Source of the DNA: Hydrogenophaga sp.
Lineage (GTDB): Bacteria > Pseudomonadota > Gammaproteobacteria > Burkholderiales > Burkholderiaceae_C
Assembly: GCA_016790705.1 (NCBI GenBank)
Contig: JAEUOT010000010.1
Location: 1-64,000, forward strand
DNA: 64,000 nt
Reading direction: 5' to 3'
In this document: piece after piece, positions 19,638 to 29,218 of the stretch
Layout of the letters: each line of letters opens with the position of its first letter
How positions within the stretch are numbered: position 1 is the first letter of the stretch
The notes under the pieces: model-generated
What the model saw: the letters and a program-made list of their open reading frames with translations, nothing else
Told to the model about the DNA's origin: nothing
The model's database searches: none
Position numbers and translations under genes: made by a program

Positions 19638-21488
19638 TCAGGGTTTGCTCCACCAGGTATCAATCGCCCAGTCCTCACCGGTCGCGTACGGCGGCATGGA
19701 CGCGGGCCTGGCGAGGCGCCAGGCGTTGTAGACCATCCGGTGGGTGCTCGACGACCATTGGGGCACCAGGTAATGGCTGTGCATGATCACCCGGTCCAGC
19801 GCCCGGCAGGCCGCCAGGAAATCGGGACGGGTGTCGGCCCCGATCAGGCGCGCCACCAGGGCGTCGACCGCAGGGCTGCGGACACCGGCCAGGTTGCCCG
19901 AGTCCTCGGTGCTGGCCGCCTGGCTGCCGAACAGGTCGGCGTATTCGGTGCCGGGGTTGTGGGTGCCGCCATAGGCCAGCGATGTGATGTCGAAGTTGAA
20001 CGTGCGCAACCGTTGCTGGTACAGCGCGAAGTCGACCGGGCGGAAGCGCAGTTCGATGCCGAGCTTCTCCAGGTTCCGGGACCACGGCGCGACCACCCGG
20101 GCCCCGGTTTCCTGACTGTCCAGGTATTCGAACACCATCGGCTCACCCAGCGCATTGCGCAGCGCGCCATCGCGCACCGTCCAGCCGGCCTCGCGCAACA
20201 GCGCCTGCGCCCTGCGCAGGTTGCCCCGCAGCGAATCATCACCATCGGTGCGGGGCGCCCGGTAGGCCGGACTGAACACCGCCGGCGGCAACTGCCCCCG
20301 CCAGGGTGCCAGCAACGCCAGTTCCGCCTGACCGGGCAGGCCGTTCGATGCGCAGTCGGTGTTGCCGAACAGTCCCTGCACCCGTTGGTAGGCGCTGTAG
20401 AACATCTGGCGATTCATCCATTCGTAGTCCAGCGCCAGGCCGAGCGCCTGCCGCACGCGGATGTCGTCCAGCGGGGGGCGGCGAGTGTTGAGCACGTAGC
20501 TCTGGAAGCCTGTCGGCTGGCGGTGGGTGAACTCGGCCTTGACCAGTTCCCCGCTGTCGAAGCGTTTTCCGTTCACACGCCGCGCCCAGTCCCCGGCGGA
20601 GAAAAAGCGCATCAGGTCGAACTCGCCGGCCTTGAGCGCCTCCAGCCGGGCCGTGTTGTCCTTGTAGATCTTGACCGTGATGCGGTCGAAGTTGGCGGTG
20701 CCGCGGCGAACCGGCAGGTCCCTGGCCCAGTAGGCCGGGTCGCGGACATAGGTGATGTCCTTGCCGAACCGGACCGGGCCGATCTTGTAGGGCCCGCTGC
20801 CGATCGGGATGTCCGTCACCACCTGGTCGAAGCTCTTGCGCTGTCCGGTCTTGGGGTCCTTCTCGTCACCCCAGGCTCGGCTGAACACCGGCAGGCTGCC
20901 CACGGTCAGCGGCAGCTCGCGGTTGATCTTCCTGAACCGGAAACGCACCGTGTGGTCGTCGACGACGTCGAGTCCGGCCACGTCTTCGAGCATCGTCTTG
21001 TAGGCCGGCGAGGTGTGCGGTCCCATCAGGGTGTCGAAACTGTGTTTCACATCGGCGGCCAGCACGGCTTGCCCGTTGTGGAACCTCGCCTGCGGCCGCA
21101 GGCGGAACGTGACCGACAACCGGTCCGGCGCCAATGCGACGTCCGACGCCAGCAGCCCGTAGGCGGAGCCGGTCTCGTCCAGCGCTCCCGCCAGCAGGCT
21201 GTCGAACATGAGCGACGACAGGTAGGCCGGCGCGTTGCCGCGCAGCGTGAAAGGGTTGTACTTGTCGAAGGTCGAGACCCGCAGGTTGCTCACCAGCCGC
21301 AGTTCCCCGCCCTTGGGGGCCTGGGCGTTGACGTAGTCGAAATGCGGGAAGTCTGGCGGGTAGCGCAACTCACCCCAGAGCGCGTAGCCGTGGGCCGACC
21401 AGGCCGGCGGCATCACAAGCCATGCGGCCAGAACGATCAGGTGCCTCAGGCCGGGCAGGCGGGTCGAACGGACGCGGGGAAGATGCAT
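19638..21488 (-). CDS. yejA: Extracellular solute-binding protein, YejA-like
   Basis: A 616-residue family 5 periplasmic binding protein and first gene of yejABEF. The start MHLPRVRSTRLPGLRH gives a signal peptide with a cleavable end near WSAHGYA. SBP_bac_5 features include TFRLRPQARFHNGQAVLAADVKHSFD and the conserved [16 protein letters not shown]. It binds oligopeptides in the periplasm; the ligand range is not visible. It diverges from fabI. Confidence 0.88.
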   Translation of the reverse strand: MHLPRVRSTRLPGLRHLIVLAAWLVMPPAWSAHGYALWGELRYPPDFPHFDYVNAQAPKGGELRLVSNLRVSTFDKYNPFTLRGNAPAYLSSLMFDSLLAGALDETGSAYGLLASDVALAPDRLSVTFRLRPQARFHNGQAVLAADVKHSFDTLMGPHTSPAYKTMLEDVAGLDVVDDHTVRFRFRKINRELPLTVGSLPVFSRAWGDEKDPKTGQRKSFDQVVTDIPIGSGPYKIGPVRFGKDITYVRDPAYWARDLPVRRGTANFDRITVKIYKDNTARLEALKAGEFDLMRFFSAGDWARRVNGKRFDSGELVKAEFTHRQPTGFQSYVLNTRRPPLDDIRVRQALGLALDYEWMNRQMFYSAYQRVQGLFGNTDCASNGLPGQAELALLAPWRGQLPPAVFSPAYRAPRTDGDDSLRGNLRRAQALLREAGWTVRDGALRNALGEPMVFEYLDSQETGARVVAPWSRNLEKLGIELRFRPVDFALYQQRLRTFNFDITSLAYGGTHNPGTEYADLFGSQAASTEDSGNLAGVRSPAVDALVARLIGADTRPDFLAACRALDRVIMHSHYLVPQWSSSTHRMVYNAWRLARPASMPPYATGEDWAIDTWWSKP

Positions 21489-21526
21489 GCGACAATTCTG
21501 CGGGAATTTTTTCTGGAGTCTGAACA

Positions 21527-22324
21527 ATGGGTTTTCTCGCCGGCAAAAAACTGCTGATCACGGGCGTGCTGTCCAACCGGTCCATCGCCTACGGCATTGC
21601 CAAGGCCTGTCATGCGCAGGGGGCCGAGCTGGCTTTCAGCTATGTGGGTGAACGGTTCAAGGACCGCATCACCGAATTCGCCGCCGACTTCGGTTCGTCG
21701 CTGGTGTTCGATTGTGACGTCGGTGATGACGCGCAGATCGACAAGCTGTTTGCCGACCTGTCGCAGGTCTGGCCCACATTTGACGGCTTCGTGCACAGCA
21801 TCGGGTTTGCCCCGCGCGAGGCCATCGGCGGCGACTTCCTCGACGGTCTGACACGCGAGAATTTCCGCATCGCGCACGACATCAGCGCCTACAGCTTCCC
21901 GGCGATGGCCAAGGCTGCCCTGCCCTATTTCAATCCCAATGCCGCGCTGCTGACGCTGAGCTACCTGGGTGCGCTGCGGACCATCCCCAACTACAACACC
22001 ATGGGCCTGGCCAAAGCCAGCCTGGAGGCCAGCGTGCGCTACCTGGCCGAGTCCCTGGGGCCGCGCGGCTACCGCGTCAATGGCATCAGCGCCGGTCCGA
22101 TCAAGACGCTGGCTGCCAGCGGCATCAAGGATTTCGGCAAGCTGCTGGGCTATGTCGCGGCGGCATCCCCGCTGCGGCGCAACGTGACGATCGAGGACGT
22201 CGGCAATGTGGCGGCGTTCCTGCTGTCGGACCTGGCGTCCGGGGTGACCTCCGAGATCACGTACGTCGACTGCGGGTTCAGCCAGACGGCTGGCATCAGC
22301 AAGGACAGTGAGTCGGTCGCCTGA
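21527..22324 (+). CDS. fabI: Enoyl-[acyl-carrier-protein] reductase (NADH)
   Basis: Catalyses the last reduction of each fatty-acid elongation round. The 265-residue protein is a divergent [28 protein letters not shown] at the N-terminus, [11 protein letters not shown] in the middle, and the FabI-type Tyr-x6-Lys pair in [21 protein letters not shown] and the C-terminal [10 protein letters not shown] are also typical. An SD-like CTGGAG lies ~10 bases before the ATG. Confidence 0.97.
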   Translation: MGFLAGKKLLITGVLSNRSIAYGIAKACHAQGAELAFSYVGERFKDRITEFAADFGSSLVFDCDVGDDAQIDKLFADLSQVWPTFDGFVHSIGFAPREAIGGDFLDGLTRENFRIAHDISAYSFPAMAKAALPYFNPNAALLTLSYLGALRTIPNYNTMGLAKASLEASVRYLAESLGPRGYRVNGISAGPIKTLAASGIKDFGKLLGYVAAASPLRRNVTIEDVGNVAAFLLSDLASGVTSEITYVDCGFSQTAGISKDSESVA

Positions 22325-22346
22325 TCGCGCGAGCCCACCCGACCCC

Positions 22347-23228
22347 ATGACCCGCACCGGCCGACGCAGCTTCCTCGCTGCATTGGCCGGTGCTTTTTTG
22401 TGCCCGGTGATCGCGGCCGGCGGACCGTCGGCGCCCGAACTCATGCTGGCCGGGAAGTACCACCCCGGTCTCGACCTGTCCGCCTACTGGGTCAGCGAGA
22501 AATACGATGGTGTGCGCGGCTACTGGGATGGCCGTCGCCTGTGGACGCGCGGTGGCGACGTGGTGAACCCGCCGGCCTGGTTCACCGAGGGGTGGCCTGC
22601 CACACCCATGGATGGAGAGTTGTGGGCGGGCCGCGGTCGCTTTGAACATGCCAGCGGCACGGTCCGGCAGGCCCAACCCGATGACGCGGCCTGGCGGTCA
22701 ATGCGGTTCATGGTGTTTGACCTGCCGGCGCACCCTGGCGTGTTCGACGAACGGCTGCGAGCCTGCGGGGAGCTGATCGCGAGTCTGAACAGGCCGTGGG
22801 TGGTGGCCGTTCCCCAGCAGCGTGTCGAGAGCCATGAAGCCCTTCAGCGTCAGCTCAAGGCGGTGGTGCGTGCTGGCGCCGAAGGGCTGATGCTGCACCG
22901 GGGCGATTCGCTGTATCGGGCCGTGCGCGGCGAAGACCTGGTCAAGCTCAAGCCGTTCGATGACGCGGAGGCCCGCGTGCTGTCCCATCTGCCGGGCAAG
23001 GGCCGCCACGCCGGGCGCCTGGGCGCTCTGGAGGTGCAGACGCCGGAAGGCCTGCGGTTCCGCCTGGGCAGCGGCTTTACCGATGTCCAGCGCGAACATC
23101 CGCCCGCCGTAGGCACCTGGGTCACCTACCGCTACCGGGGCCTGCACGACAGCGGCCTGCCGCGCTTCGCGACGTTCCTGCGCGAGCGCCCCGATTTCAG
23201 GCCGCCGGAACAAAACAGCCCGCGTTGA
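22347..23228 (+). CDS. ligE: Minimal exported ATP-dependent DNA ligase (Lig E type)
   Basis: A 293-residue ATP-dependent DNA ligase lacking extra DNA-binding domains, the Lig E form seen in proteobacteria. Residues 1-25 look like a twin-arginine-type or Sec signal (RRSFLAALAGAFL), so it is predicted to act in the periplasm. Motif I is EKYDGVRG with nucleotidyl-accepting Lys52; DGELWAGRG is motif III-like, EGLMLHR is motif IV and VKLKPFDDAE is motif V. An OB domain follows. The ATG at 22347 is chosen because an upstream start would overlap fabI and bury the signal peptide. Confidence 0.88.
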   Translation: MTRTGRRSFLAALAGAFLCPVIAAGGPSAPELMLAGKYHPGLDLSAYWVSEKYDGVRGYWDGRRLWTRGGDVVNPPAWFTEGWPATPMDGELWAGRGRFEHASGTVRQAQPDDAAWRSMRFMVFDLPAHPGVFDERLRACGELIASLNRPWVVAVPQQRVESHEALQRQLKAVVRAGAEGLMLHRGDSLYRAVRGEDLVKLKPFDDAEARVLSHLPGKGRHAGRLGALEVQTPEGLRFRLGSGFTDVQREHPPAVGTWVTYRYRGLHDSGLPRFATFLRERPDFRPPEQNSPR

Positions 23229-23238
23229 GCGGGCCGTT
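23213..23238. terminator. Hairpin between ligE and the YdcH-family gene
   Basis: GCCCGC (23218-23223) and GCGGGC (23229-23234) form a stem around the ligE stop codon. On the minus strand it is followed by TGTTTTGTT, so it could end the leftward YdcH transcript. The T-run on the plus strand is poor. Confidence 0.5.
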
Positions 23239-23248
23239 TGCCGGTCGG

Positions 23249-23467
23249 TCAGGTGCTGGCAGCCTGACGCAGGTGGGCGTAGATCTGATCCTTGAGGGCC
23301 AGCTTTTCCTTCTTCAGGCGCTCGATCTCGGCACTGGTGGCCGGTTGGATGTGCGCTTCCATGTTCTTGATCGCCTGGTCCAACTCGTTGTGCTTGTCGA
23401 ACAGGCGGGTGAAGTGATGGTCGTGCCCCTTGAGGCGGGTGATCAGGTCGCGGTACTCGGGAAACAT
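23249..23467 (-). CDS. YdcH family (DUF465) protein
   Basis: A 72-residue, highly charged helical protein with the DUF465 pattern: FPEYRDLITRLKGHDHHFTRLFDKHNELD, then a second helix ending EIERLKKEKLALKDQIYAHLR. Function unknown; it is probably a two-helix coiled hairpin in the cytosol. It follows the decarboxylase gene on the same strand after 29 bases. Confidence 0.87.
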   Translation of the reverse strand: MFPEYRDLITRLKGHDHHFTRLFDKHNELDQAIKNMEAHIQPATSAEIERLKKEKLALKDQIYAHLRQAAST

Positions 23468-23496
23468 CGGTGCTCCTCTGATGGTCGGGCCCCAGC

Positions 23497-25779
23497 TTAC
23501 CCCGCCTTCACGCAGTCCGCAAAATACCTGACCACGCCATCCGGACCGGTTTCCTGCACCAGTCCGTGGATGTCGGTCTCGAATCCCGGACACTCGCGCG
23601 CGAACTCGCGGTTGAATTTGAGGTAGTCGACGATCTTCCGGTTGAACACCTCGCCCGGGATCAGCAGCGGGATGCCCGGCGGGTACGGCGTCACCAGGCT
23701 GGTGGTGATGCGGCCCTCCAGTTCGTCGATGGCGACGCGCTCGGTGGTCCGGTGGGCGATGTGCGAGAAGGCGTCGCTGGGCTTCATGGCCGGGCGGTGG
23801 TCGCTCAGGTACATGTCGGTGGTCAGGCGGGCCACGTCGTACTTCGCGTAGAGCGCGTGCACGTGCTGGCACAGGTCGCGCAGACCCATCTGTTCATAGC
23901 GCGGCTGCTTGGCGCAGAACTCCGGCATGATCCGCCACATCGGCTGGTTCTTGGCGTAGTCGTCCTTGAACTGCTGCAGCGCGGTCAGCAGCGTGTTCCA
24001 GCGGCCCTTGGTGATGCCGATGGTGAACATGATGAAGAACGAGTAGAGCCCGGTCTTCTCGACCACCACGCCGTGTTCGGCGAGGAACTTGGTGACGATG
24101 GAGGCCGGAATGCCCGAGGACGAAAAATCGCCCTTGAGGTTCAGGCCGGGGGTCACGATGGTGGCCTTGATCGGGTCCAGCATGTTGAAGCCCGGCGCCA
24201 TGTCCCCGAAACCGTGCCAGTCGTCTTCGGTGTCCTTGTCGTCTTTCTTGCGATTGAGCACCCAGTCGCTGGCCTGGCCCACGCCCTCCTCGACCAGCTC
24301 GTCCGGGCCCCAGACCTGGAACCACCACTCGTCCGGCCCGAACTCCGCTTCGACCTTGCGCATGGCCCGACGGAAATCCAGGGCTTCGGCGATGCTCTCC
24401 TCGACCAGCGCGGTGCCGCCGGGCGGCTCCATCATGGCGGCGGCCACGTCACAACTGGCGATGATGCTGTACTGCGGCGACGTCGAGGTGTGCATCAGGT
24501 AGGACTCGTTGAACAGGTGCCGGTCCAGCTTGGTGTTCTGCGAGTCCTGCACGAGGACGTGGCTGGCCTGGCTGATGCCCGCCAGCAGCTTGTGGATCGA
24601 CTGCGTCGCGTACACCACGGAATGCTGGGGCCGGCCGCGTTTGCGGCCCATGGCGTGGAAGGTGCCGTAGAACGGGTGGAAGCCGGCGTGCGGCAGCCAG
24701 GCTTCGTCGAAGTGCAGGTTGTCGACGTAGCCGTCGAGCAGGTTCTTGATGGTCTCGGTGTTGTAGAGCACGCCGTCGTAGGTGGACTGCGTCAGCGTCA
24801 GGATGCGCGGCTTGACCTTGTCGGCATCCACGCCGGCCAGCAACGGGTTGGCGCGGATCTTGTCCTTGATGGACTCGATCTCGAATTCGCTCTGCGGGAT
24901 CGGGCCGATGATGCCGTAGTGGTTGCGGGTCGGCTTGAGGAAGACCGGGATCGCGCCGGTCATGATGATCGAGTGCAGGATCGACTTGTGGCAGTTGCGG
25001 TCGACGACCACCACATCCCCTGGCGCCACCGTGTGGTGCCAGACCATCTTGTTGGACGTCGACGTGCCGTTGGTGACGAAGAAGCAGTGATCGGCGTTGA
25101 AGATGCGCGCCGCATTGCGCTCCGAGGCGCCGATGGCGCCGTTGTGGTCGAGCAGCTGGCCGAGTTCCTCCACGGCGTTGCAGACGTCGGCGCGCAGCAT
25201 GTTCTCGCCGAAGAACTGGTGGAACATCTGGCCCACCGGCGTCTTCAGGAAGGCCACGCCGCCCGAGTGGCCGGGGCAGTGCCATGAATAGGAGCCGTCC
25301 TCGGCGTAGTCCAGCAGTGCCTTGAAGAACGGCGGCTGGATGCCTTCCAGATAGCTCTTGGCTTCGCGGATGATGTGACGCGCCACGAATTCCGGCGTGT
25401 CCTCGAACATGTGGATGAAGCCGTGCAGCTCGCGCAGGATGTCGTTGGGCAGGTGGCGGCTGGTCTTGGTCTCGCCGTACACATAGATCGGCACCTCGGC
25501 GTTCTTGCGGCGCACTTCCTCGATGAAGGAGCGCAGGTTCAGCACGGCGGGGTCCAGATCGGGACCGGGTGTGAATTCCTCGTCGTCGATCGACAGGATG
25601 AAGGCGCTGGCGCGCGACTGCTGCTGCGCGAACTGCGACAGGTCGCCGTAGCTGGTGACCCCGACGACCTCGAAGCCCTCACTCTCGATCGCCTGGGCCA
25701 GGGCGCGAATGCCCAGACCCGAGGTGTTTTCGGAGCGGAAGTCCTCGTCGATGATGACGATGGGAAAACGGAATTTCAT
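23497..25779 (-). CDS. PLP-dependent arginine/lysine/ornithine decarboxylase
   Basis: A 760-residue fold-I decarboxylase of the biodegradative class (AdiA/LdcI/SpeF group). An N-terminal wing domain (about 1-130) resembles a response-regulator receiver fold. The PLP domain carries HFDEAW (Asp358) and the Schiff-base lysine in SIHK (Lys397); EWWFQVWGPDELVEE and the C-terminal PPGIPLLIPGE are family signatures. It decarboxylates a basic amino acid, giving a polyamine or agmatine. The substrate cannot be settled by eye; arginine or lysine is likeliest. The start MKFRFPIVIIDEDF is the normal family N-terminus. Confidence 0.9.
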   Translation of the reverse strand: MKFRFPIVIIDEDFRSENTSGLGIRALAQAIESEGFEVVGVTSYGDLSQFAQQQSRASAFILSIDDEEFTPGPDLDPAVLNLRSFIEEVRRKNAEVPIYVYGETKTSRHLPNDILRELHGFIHMFEDTPEFVARHIIREAKSYLEGIQPPFFKALLDYAEDGSYSWHCPGHSGGVAFLKTPVGQMFHQFFGENMLRADVCNAVEELGQLLDHNGAIGASERNAARIFNADHCFFVTNGTSTSNKMVWHHTVAPGDVVVVDRNCHKSILHSIIMTGAIPVFLKPTRNHYGIIGPIPQSEFEIESIKDKIRANPLLAGVDADKVKPRILTLTQSTYDGVLYNTETIKNLLDGYVDNLHFDEAWLPHAGFHPFYGTFHAMGRKRGRPQHSVVYATQSIHKLLAGISQASHVLVQDSQNTKLDRHLFNESYLMHTSTSPQYSIIASCDVAAAMMEPPGGTALVEESIAEALDFRRAMRKVEAEFGPDEWWFQVWGPDELVEEGVGQASDWVLNRKKDDKDTEDDWHGFGDMAPGFNMLDPIKATIVTPGLNLKGDFSSSGIPASIVTKFLAEHGVVVEKTGLYSFFIMFTIGITKGRWNTLLTALQQFKDDYAKNQPMWRIMPEFCAKQPRYEQMGLRDLCQHVHALYAKYDVARLTTDMYLSDHRPAMKPSDAFSHIAHRTTERVAIDELEGRITTSLVTPYPPGIPLLIPGEVFNRKIVDYLKFNREFARECPGFETDIHGLVQETGPDGVVRYFADCVKAG

Positions 25780-25938
25780 CAGGGTCTCCAGCCGGTTCAA
25801 GCCGGGGGCGGGGGTGGGAGGTGAGCGGAAGCGGGCAAGTGTACGGAAATCGTCTGGCGTCCCGATTTCAGGCGGTTCTTTTGACGCAGAATGTGGCGCA
25901 CGCCAGACACCGCAAGCCGCTCTGGCGAAGGAGAACCG

Positions 25939-26364
25939 ATGGCTGATTCGACCGTGTGGTGGTTGCTGGCGGCAGCGCTGGTGGCGCTGGAGCTGTTCAC
26001 GGGCACCTTCTATCTGCTGATGCTGGCAACCGGCCTGGCCGCCGGCGCGCTGGCGGCGCACCTGGGACTGGGCGTGACCGGTCAGTTGGTGACAGCCGCG
26101 CTGGTCGGTGCGGCTGCCGTCGTGGCTGGCCACCAACTGCGCCGCCGTCACAAGGGTGACCCGTCCGTGCGTTCGCTGCGCAGCGTCAACCTCGACATCG
26201 GCGAAGTCCTGCACGTCGAGCAATGGAACGACGATGGCACCGCCAGCGTGCGCTACCGCGGCGCGCAGTGGGCTGTCTTCCTGTCGCCGGGTCAGGACGC
26301 TGCGCCCGGACACTACCGAATCGCCGAACTCGTCGGAAACCGGCTCCGGGTTGAAAAAGCCTGA
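25939..26364 (+). CDS. NfeD family membrane protein
   Basis: A 141-residue NfeD-short protein. Two or three membrane segments fill residues ~5-70, and a C-terminal OB-like domain follows (NLDIGEVLHVEQWNDDGTASVRYRGAQWAVFL). It is paired with the stomatin-like gene 51 bases downstream, the usual NfeD/SPFH partnership at membrane microdomains. The start MADSTVWWLL is preceded by AAGGAGAA. Confidence 0.9.
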   Translation: MADSTVWWLLAAALVALELFTGTFYLLMLATGLAAGALAAHLGLGVTGQLVTAALVGAAAVVAGHQLRRRHKGDPSVRSLRSVNLDIGEVLHVEQWNDDGTASVRYRGAQWAVFLSPGQDAAPGHYRIAELVGNRLRVEKA

Positions 26365-26415
26365 TCTGCCGACCTGTCCGACTCCCCTTTTCTTCCAACT
26401 CATCGGGAAAAGCTC

Positions 26416-27333
26416 ATGGAAATTGCCGTCCTTCTGTTTGTCATCGCCGCCGTCTTCATCGTTCGCGCAGTCAAGGTTGTGCCCCAGCAGAACGCTTGGG
26501 TGATGGAGCGCCTGGGCAAGTACCACAGCACGCTTGCGCCCGGGCTGAACTTCCTGGTGCCGTTCATCGACAAGGTCGCCTACAAGCACAGCCTCAAGGA
26601 AATCCCGCTGGATGTGCCCAGCCAGATCTGCATCACGCGCGACAACACCCAACTGCAGGTCGACGGCATCCTGTATTTCCAGGTCACGGACCCGATGCGC
26701 GCCAGCTATGGCTCGTCGAACTACATCGTTGCCGTGACGCAGTTGGCCCAGACCTCGCTTCGTTCGGTGATCGGCAAGCTTGAGCTGGACAAGACCTTCG
26801 AAGAGCGCGACATCATCAACGCGCAGGTGGTGCAGGCCATCGACGAGGCCGCGCTGAACTGGGGCGTCAAGGTGCTGCGCTACGAGATCAAGGACCTGAC
26901 CCCGCCCAAGGAAATCCTGCACGCGATGCAGGCGCAGATCACCGCCGAGCGGGAAAAGCGCGCCCTGATCGCCGCGTCCGAAGGGCGCCGTCAGGAGCAG
27001 ATCAACATCGCCACCGGTGAGCGCGAGGCCTTCATCGCCCGCTCCGAAGGCGAAAAGCAGGCCGCCATCAACCAGGCGCAAGGTGAAGCGGCCTCCATCA
27101 CCGCCGTCGCCGAAGCCACCGCACAGGCCATCGAACGCATCGCCGCCGCCATCCGCCAACCCGGCGGCGAGCAGGCCGTGCAACTCAAGGTCGCCGAGCG
27201 CGCCGTCGACGCCTACGGCAAGGTCGCGGCGGACGCCACGACAACCCTCATCGTGCCGGGCAACATGACCGAGGTCTCGGCGCTGATCGGGTCGGCGATG
27301 CAGATGATCGGTGCCAACAAGTCGAAAGCCTGA
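26416..27333 (+). CDS. qmcA: SPFH/band 7 (stomatin-like) protein, QmcA type
   Basis: A 305-residue protein with an N-terminal membrane anchor (MEIAVLLFVIAAVFIVRAV), an SPFH domain starting VVPQQNAWVMERLGKYHSTL, and a long helical C-terminal region (about 170-250). It forms oligomers at the inner membrane and is linked to FtsH-type proteolysis and membrane domains. Partner of the NfeD gene upstream. Confidence 0.92.
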   Translation: MEIAVLLFVIAAVFIVRAVKVVPQQNAWVMERLGKYHSTLAPGLNFLVPFIDKVAYKHSLKEIPLDVPSQICITRDNTQLQVDGILYFQVTDPMRASYGSSNYIVAVTQLAQTSLRSVIGKLELDKTFEERDIINAQVVQAIDEAALNWGVKVLRYEIKDLTPPKEILHAMQAQITAEREKRALIAASEGRRQEQINIATGEREAFIARSEGEKQAAINQAQGEAASITAVAEATAQAIERIAAAIRQPGGEQAVQLKVAERAVDAYGKVAADATTTLIVPGNMTEVSALIGSAMQMIGANKSKA

Positions 27334-27353
27334 AGACCGCCCTCGCGGGCTGC

Positions 27354-27359
27354 TACAAT
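27354..27359 (+). promoter_or_regulatory. -10 box of the tRNA-Ser gene
   Basis: TACAAT lies 12 bases before the tRNA 5' end, after a GC-rich discriminator-side sequence. No clear -35 is visible; the candidate position falls on the stomatin-gene stop codon. Confidence 0.5.
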
Positions 27360-27371
27360 GCGAGGCTTCGC

Positions 27372-27461
<90 letters not shown>

Positions 27462-27506
27462 GTAATTTGTCCCAGAACGTCCCAAGACGTCTCGCAAGAC
27501 ACCCTG

Positions 27507-27543
27507 AAAGCCCCGGATTCCCTAGTGTTCCGGGGCTTTTTTG
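27507..27543 (+). terminator. Intrinsic terminator after tRNA-Ser
   Basis: AAAGCCCCGGA and TTCCGGGGCTTT form a strong stem around a short loop, followed by a run of T. It ends the tRNA transcript before the integrase gene. Confidence 0.9.
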
Positions 27544-27651
27544 TTTCTGGACGTCCCGTAACGGTTCTTGCCATCCAATGGTTTCCGTTGGTATTGTTGG
27601 TGGTACGCAGGAGGTGCCTTGTTGGTATTTCCGCTACCAACGGGGGTAAAC

Positions 27652-28866
27652 ATGGCCCTGACCGACATCGCCATCAAGTCCAGCAAGCCACGAGAGTCGG
27701 CTTTCAAGCTCTCTGACGGGCGCGGCCTCCAGTTGCACGTCACACCTCAGGGCTCCAGGTTGTGGCGCTGGGCTTATCGCCATGAGGGCAAGCAAAAGCT
27801 CATGGCCCTGGGCGTCTACCCGGATGTCTCCCTTGCGCAGGCCCGGGACAAGGCGGACTTGGCAAGGAAGCTGCTGGCGACGGGTGTTGACCCCATGGCC
27901 GCACGCAAGTCCGACAAGATTGCCCGTCGTCTGGCGGTCGAAGACACATTCGCTGCCGTGGCGAAAAAATGGTGGGAAAGCTGGAAGGCTGCGCGCAGCG
28001 ACAGCCACACGGTCTATGTGTGGCGCCGCCTGGAGGCGGACGTCTTTCCAGCCATCGGCAAAAGGCCGGTCGCCGAAATCGAGGCACCCGAACTGGTCGC
28101 GATGATGAAGGCCATCGAAAAACGTGGCGCCCTCGACATCGCCAAACGCGCCCTGCAGACCTGCTCCCAGATCTTTCGCTACGCCATCGCTCATGGCTTG
28201 GCGAAACGCAATCCGGCCGTGGAGATTCGCCCCAGCGATGTGCTGGCCTCGCGCAAGAAGGAAAACTACGCGCGGCTGGACAGCAAGGAACTGCCCGAGC
28301 TGCTGCGCAAGATCGAGGTCTACAACGGTAGCACCGTCACGCGCGTGGCCATCAAGCTCATGGCCATGACCTTCGTGCGCACCAGCGAGCTGATCGGTGC
28401 CCGCTGGGAAGAATTTGACCTCGACGGCGGACGCTGGGACATCCCCGCGTCCCGCATGAAGATGAAGACGCCTCACGTGGTGCCCCTCTCCACCCAAGCC
28501 GTGACCCTGCTGCGAAGCCTCCACACCCTGACCGGTCACAGCCCCCTGCTCTTCCCCGGCGAGCGTGACCATCAGAAGTCGATGAGCAATAACACGATCC
28601 TGGGCGCGCTGGACCGCATGGGCTACGCGGGGCGCATGACAGGCCATGGCTTTCGTGGCATTGCCTCGACCCTGCTGCACGAACAGGGCTGGCCGCACGC
28701 GCACATTGAACTTCAGCTGGCCCACCAGGAACGTAACCAGGTCAGCGCGTCATACAACCATGCGATGTACCTGCAGCCGCGAGCCGAGATGATGCAGGCC
28801 TGGAGCAACTATCTGGACGGCTGCGTAGCTGGCAATGTGGTGCCAATCAGGGGAAAACAGGCTTAA
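27652..28866 (+). CDS. Tyrosine integrase, P4/DUF4102 type
   Basis: A 404-residue site-specific recombinase. Residues ~1-90 form the DUF4102 arm-binding domain (MALTDIAIKSSKPRESAFKL..DGRGLQLHV..GSRLWRWAYR), ~100-185 the core-binding domain, and the rest the catalytic domain. Catalytic residues are Arg243 (FVRTSELIGARW), His332 and Arg335 (HGFRG), His358 and Tyr368 (SASYNHAMY), all present. It is full length and presumably functional. Its place 190 bases after a tRNA-Ser 3' end and in the same direction fits integration at that tRNA. Confidence 0.93.
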   Translation: MALTDIAIKSSKPRESAFKLSDGRGLQLHVTPQGSRLWRWAYRHEGKQKLMALGVYPDVSLAQARDKADLARKLLATGVDPMAARKSDKIARRLAVEDTFAAVAKKWWESWKAARSDSHTVYVWRRLEADVFPAIGKRPVAEIEAPELVAMMKAIEKRGALDIAKRALQTCSQIFRYAIAHGLAKRNPAVEIRPSDVLASRKKENYARLDSKELPELLRKIEVYNGSTVTRVAIKLMAMTFVRTSELIGARWEEFDLDGGRWDIPASRMKMKTPHVVPLSTQAVTLLRSLHTLTGHSPLLFPGERDHQKSMSNNTILGALDRMGYAGRMTGHGFRGIASTLLHEQGWPHAHIELQLAHQERNQVSASYNHAMYLQPRAEMMQAWSNYLDGCVAGNVVPIRGKQA

Positions 28867-29218
28867 CCCGTAGCGCGATTTGACAACCACTTCCGATCAG
28901 GGGAAGACGTATCCAATACGCCGAAACTCGGCCCGAATCGACAACCCCTTACCTTGGCTCAATGCCAGTGGCGGGAACGCGTGTCATGCCATGTTGGCCC
29001 TGGGACGTCCAACAGCCGCATGAAGGACTACTGCGCCGTGCGGATGCTGACCAGCACATTCGACCTCGACCCGGACCGCATACGCCAATCCATCACCGCA
29101 ACCTTTGCAAACCTCAACACGGAGGTCACGAACCACGTACCCGATGGACTCGGTGAATTGAGTGAGCCGCCCCGCTTCCGCCATTCGCCGAACAATGCGT
29201 CTGTTCCGCACCGCCCAG
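28867..29218. other. Non-coding interval after the integrase
   Basis: About 350 bases between the integrase stop and the stop of the convergent LysR gene. Short open frames exist on both strands but none has a good start signal or a recognisable product. No repeat of the tRNA 3' end was found here. It may be decayed island DNA. Confidence 0.5.

Noticed and set aside
27462-29218. A second attachment site (repeat of the tRNA-Ser 3' end) closing a small element around the integrase
   Set aside because: No match to the TTCGAATCCC...CTCTCCGCCA region was found by reading this interval.
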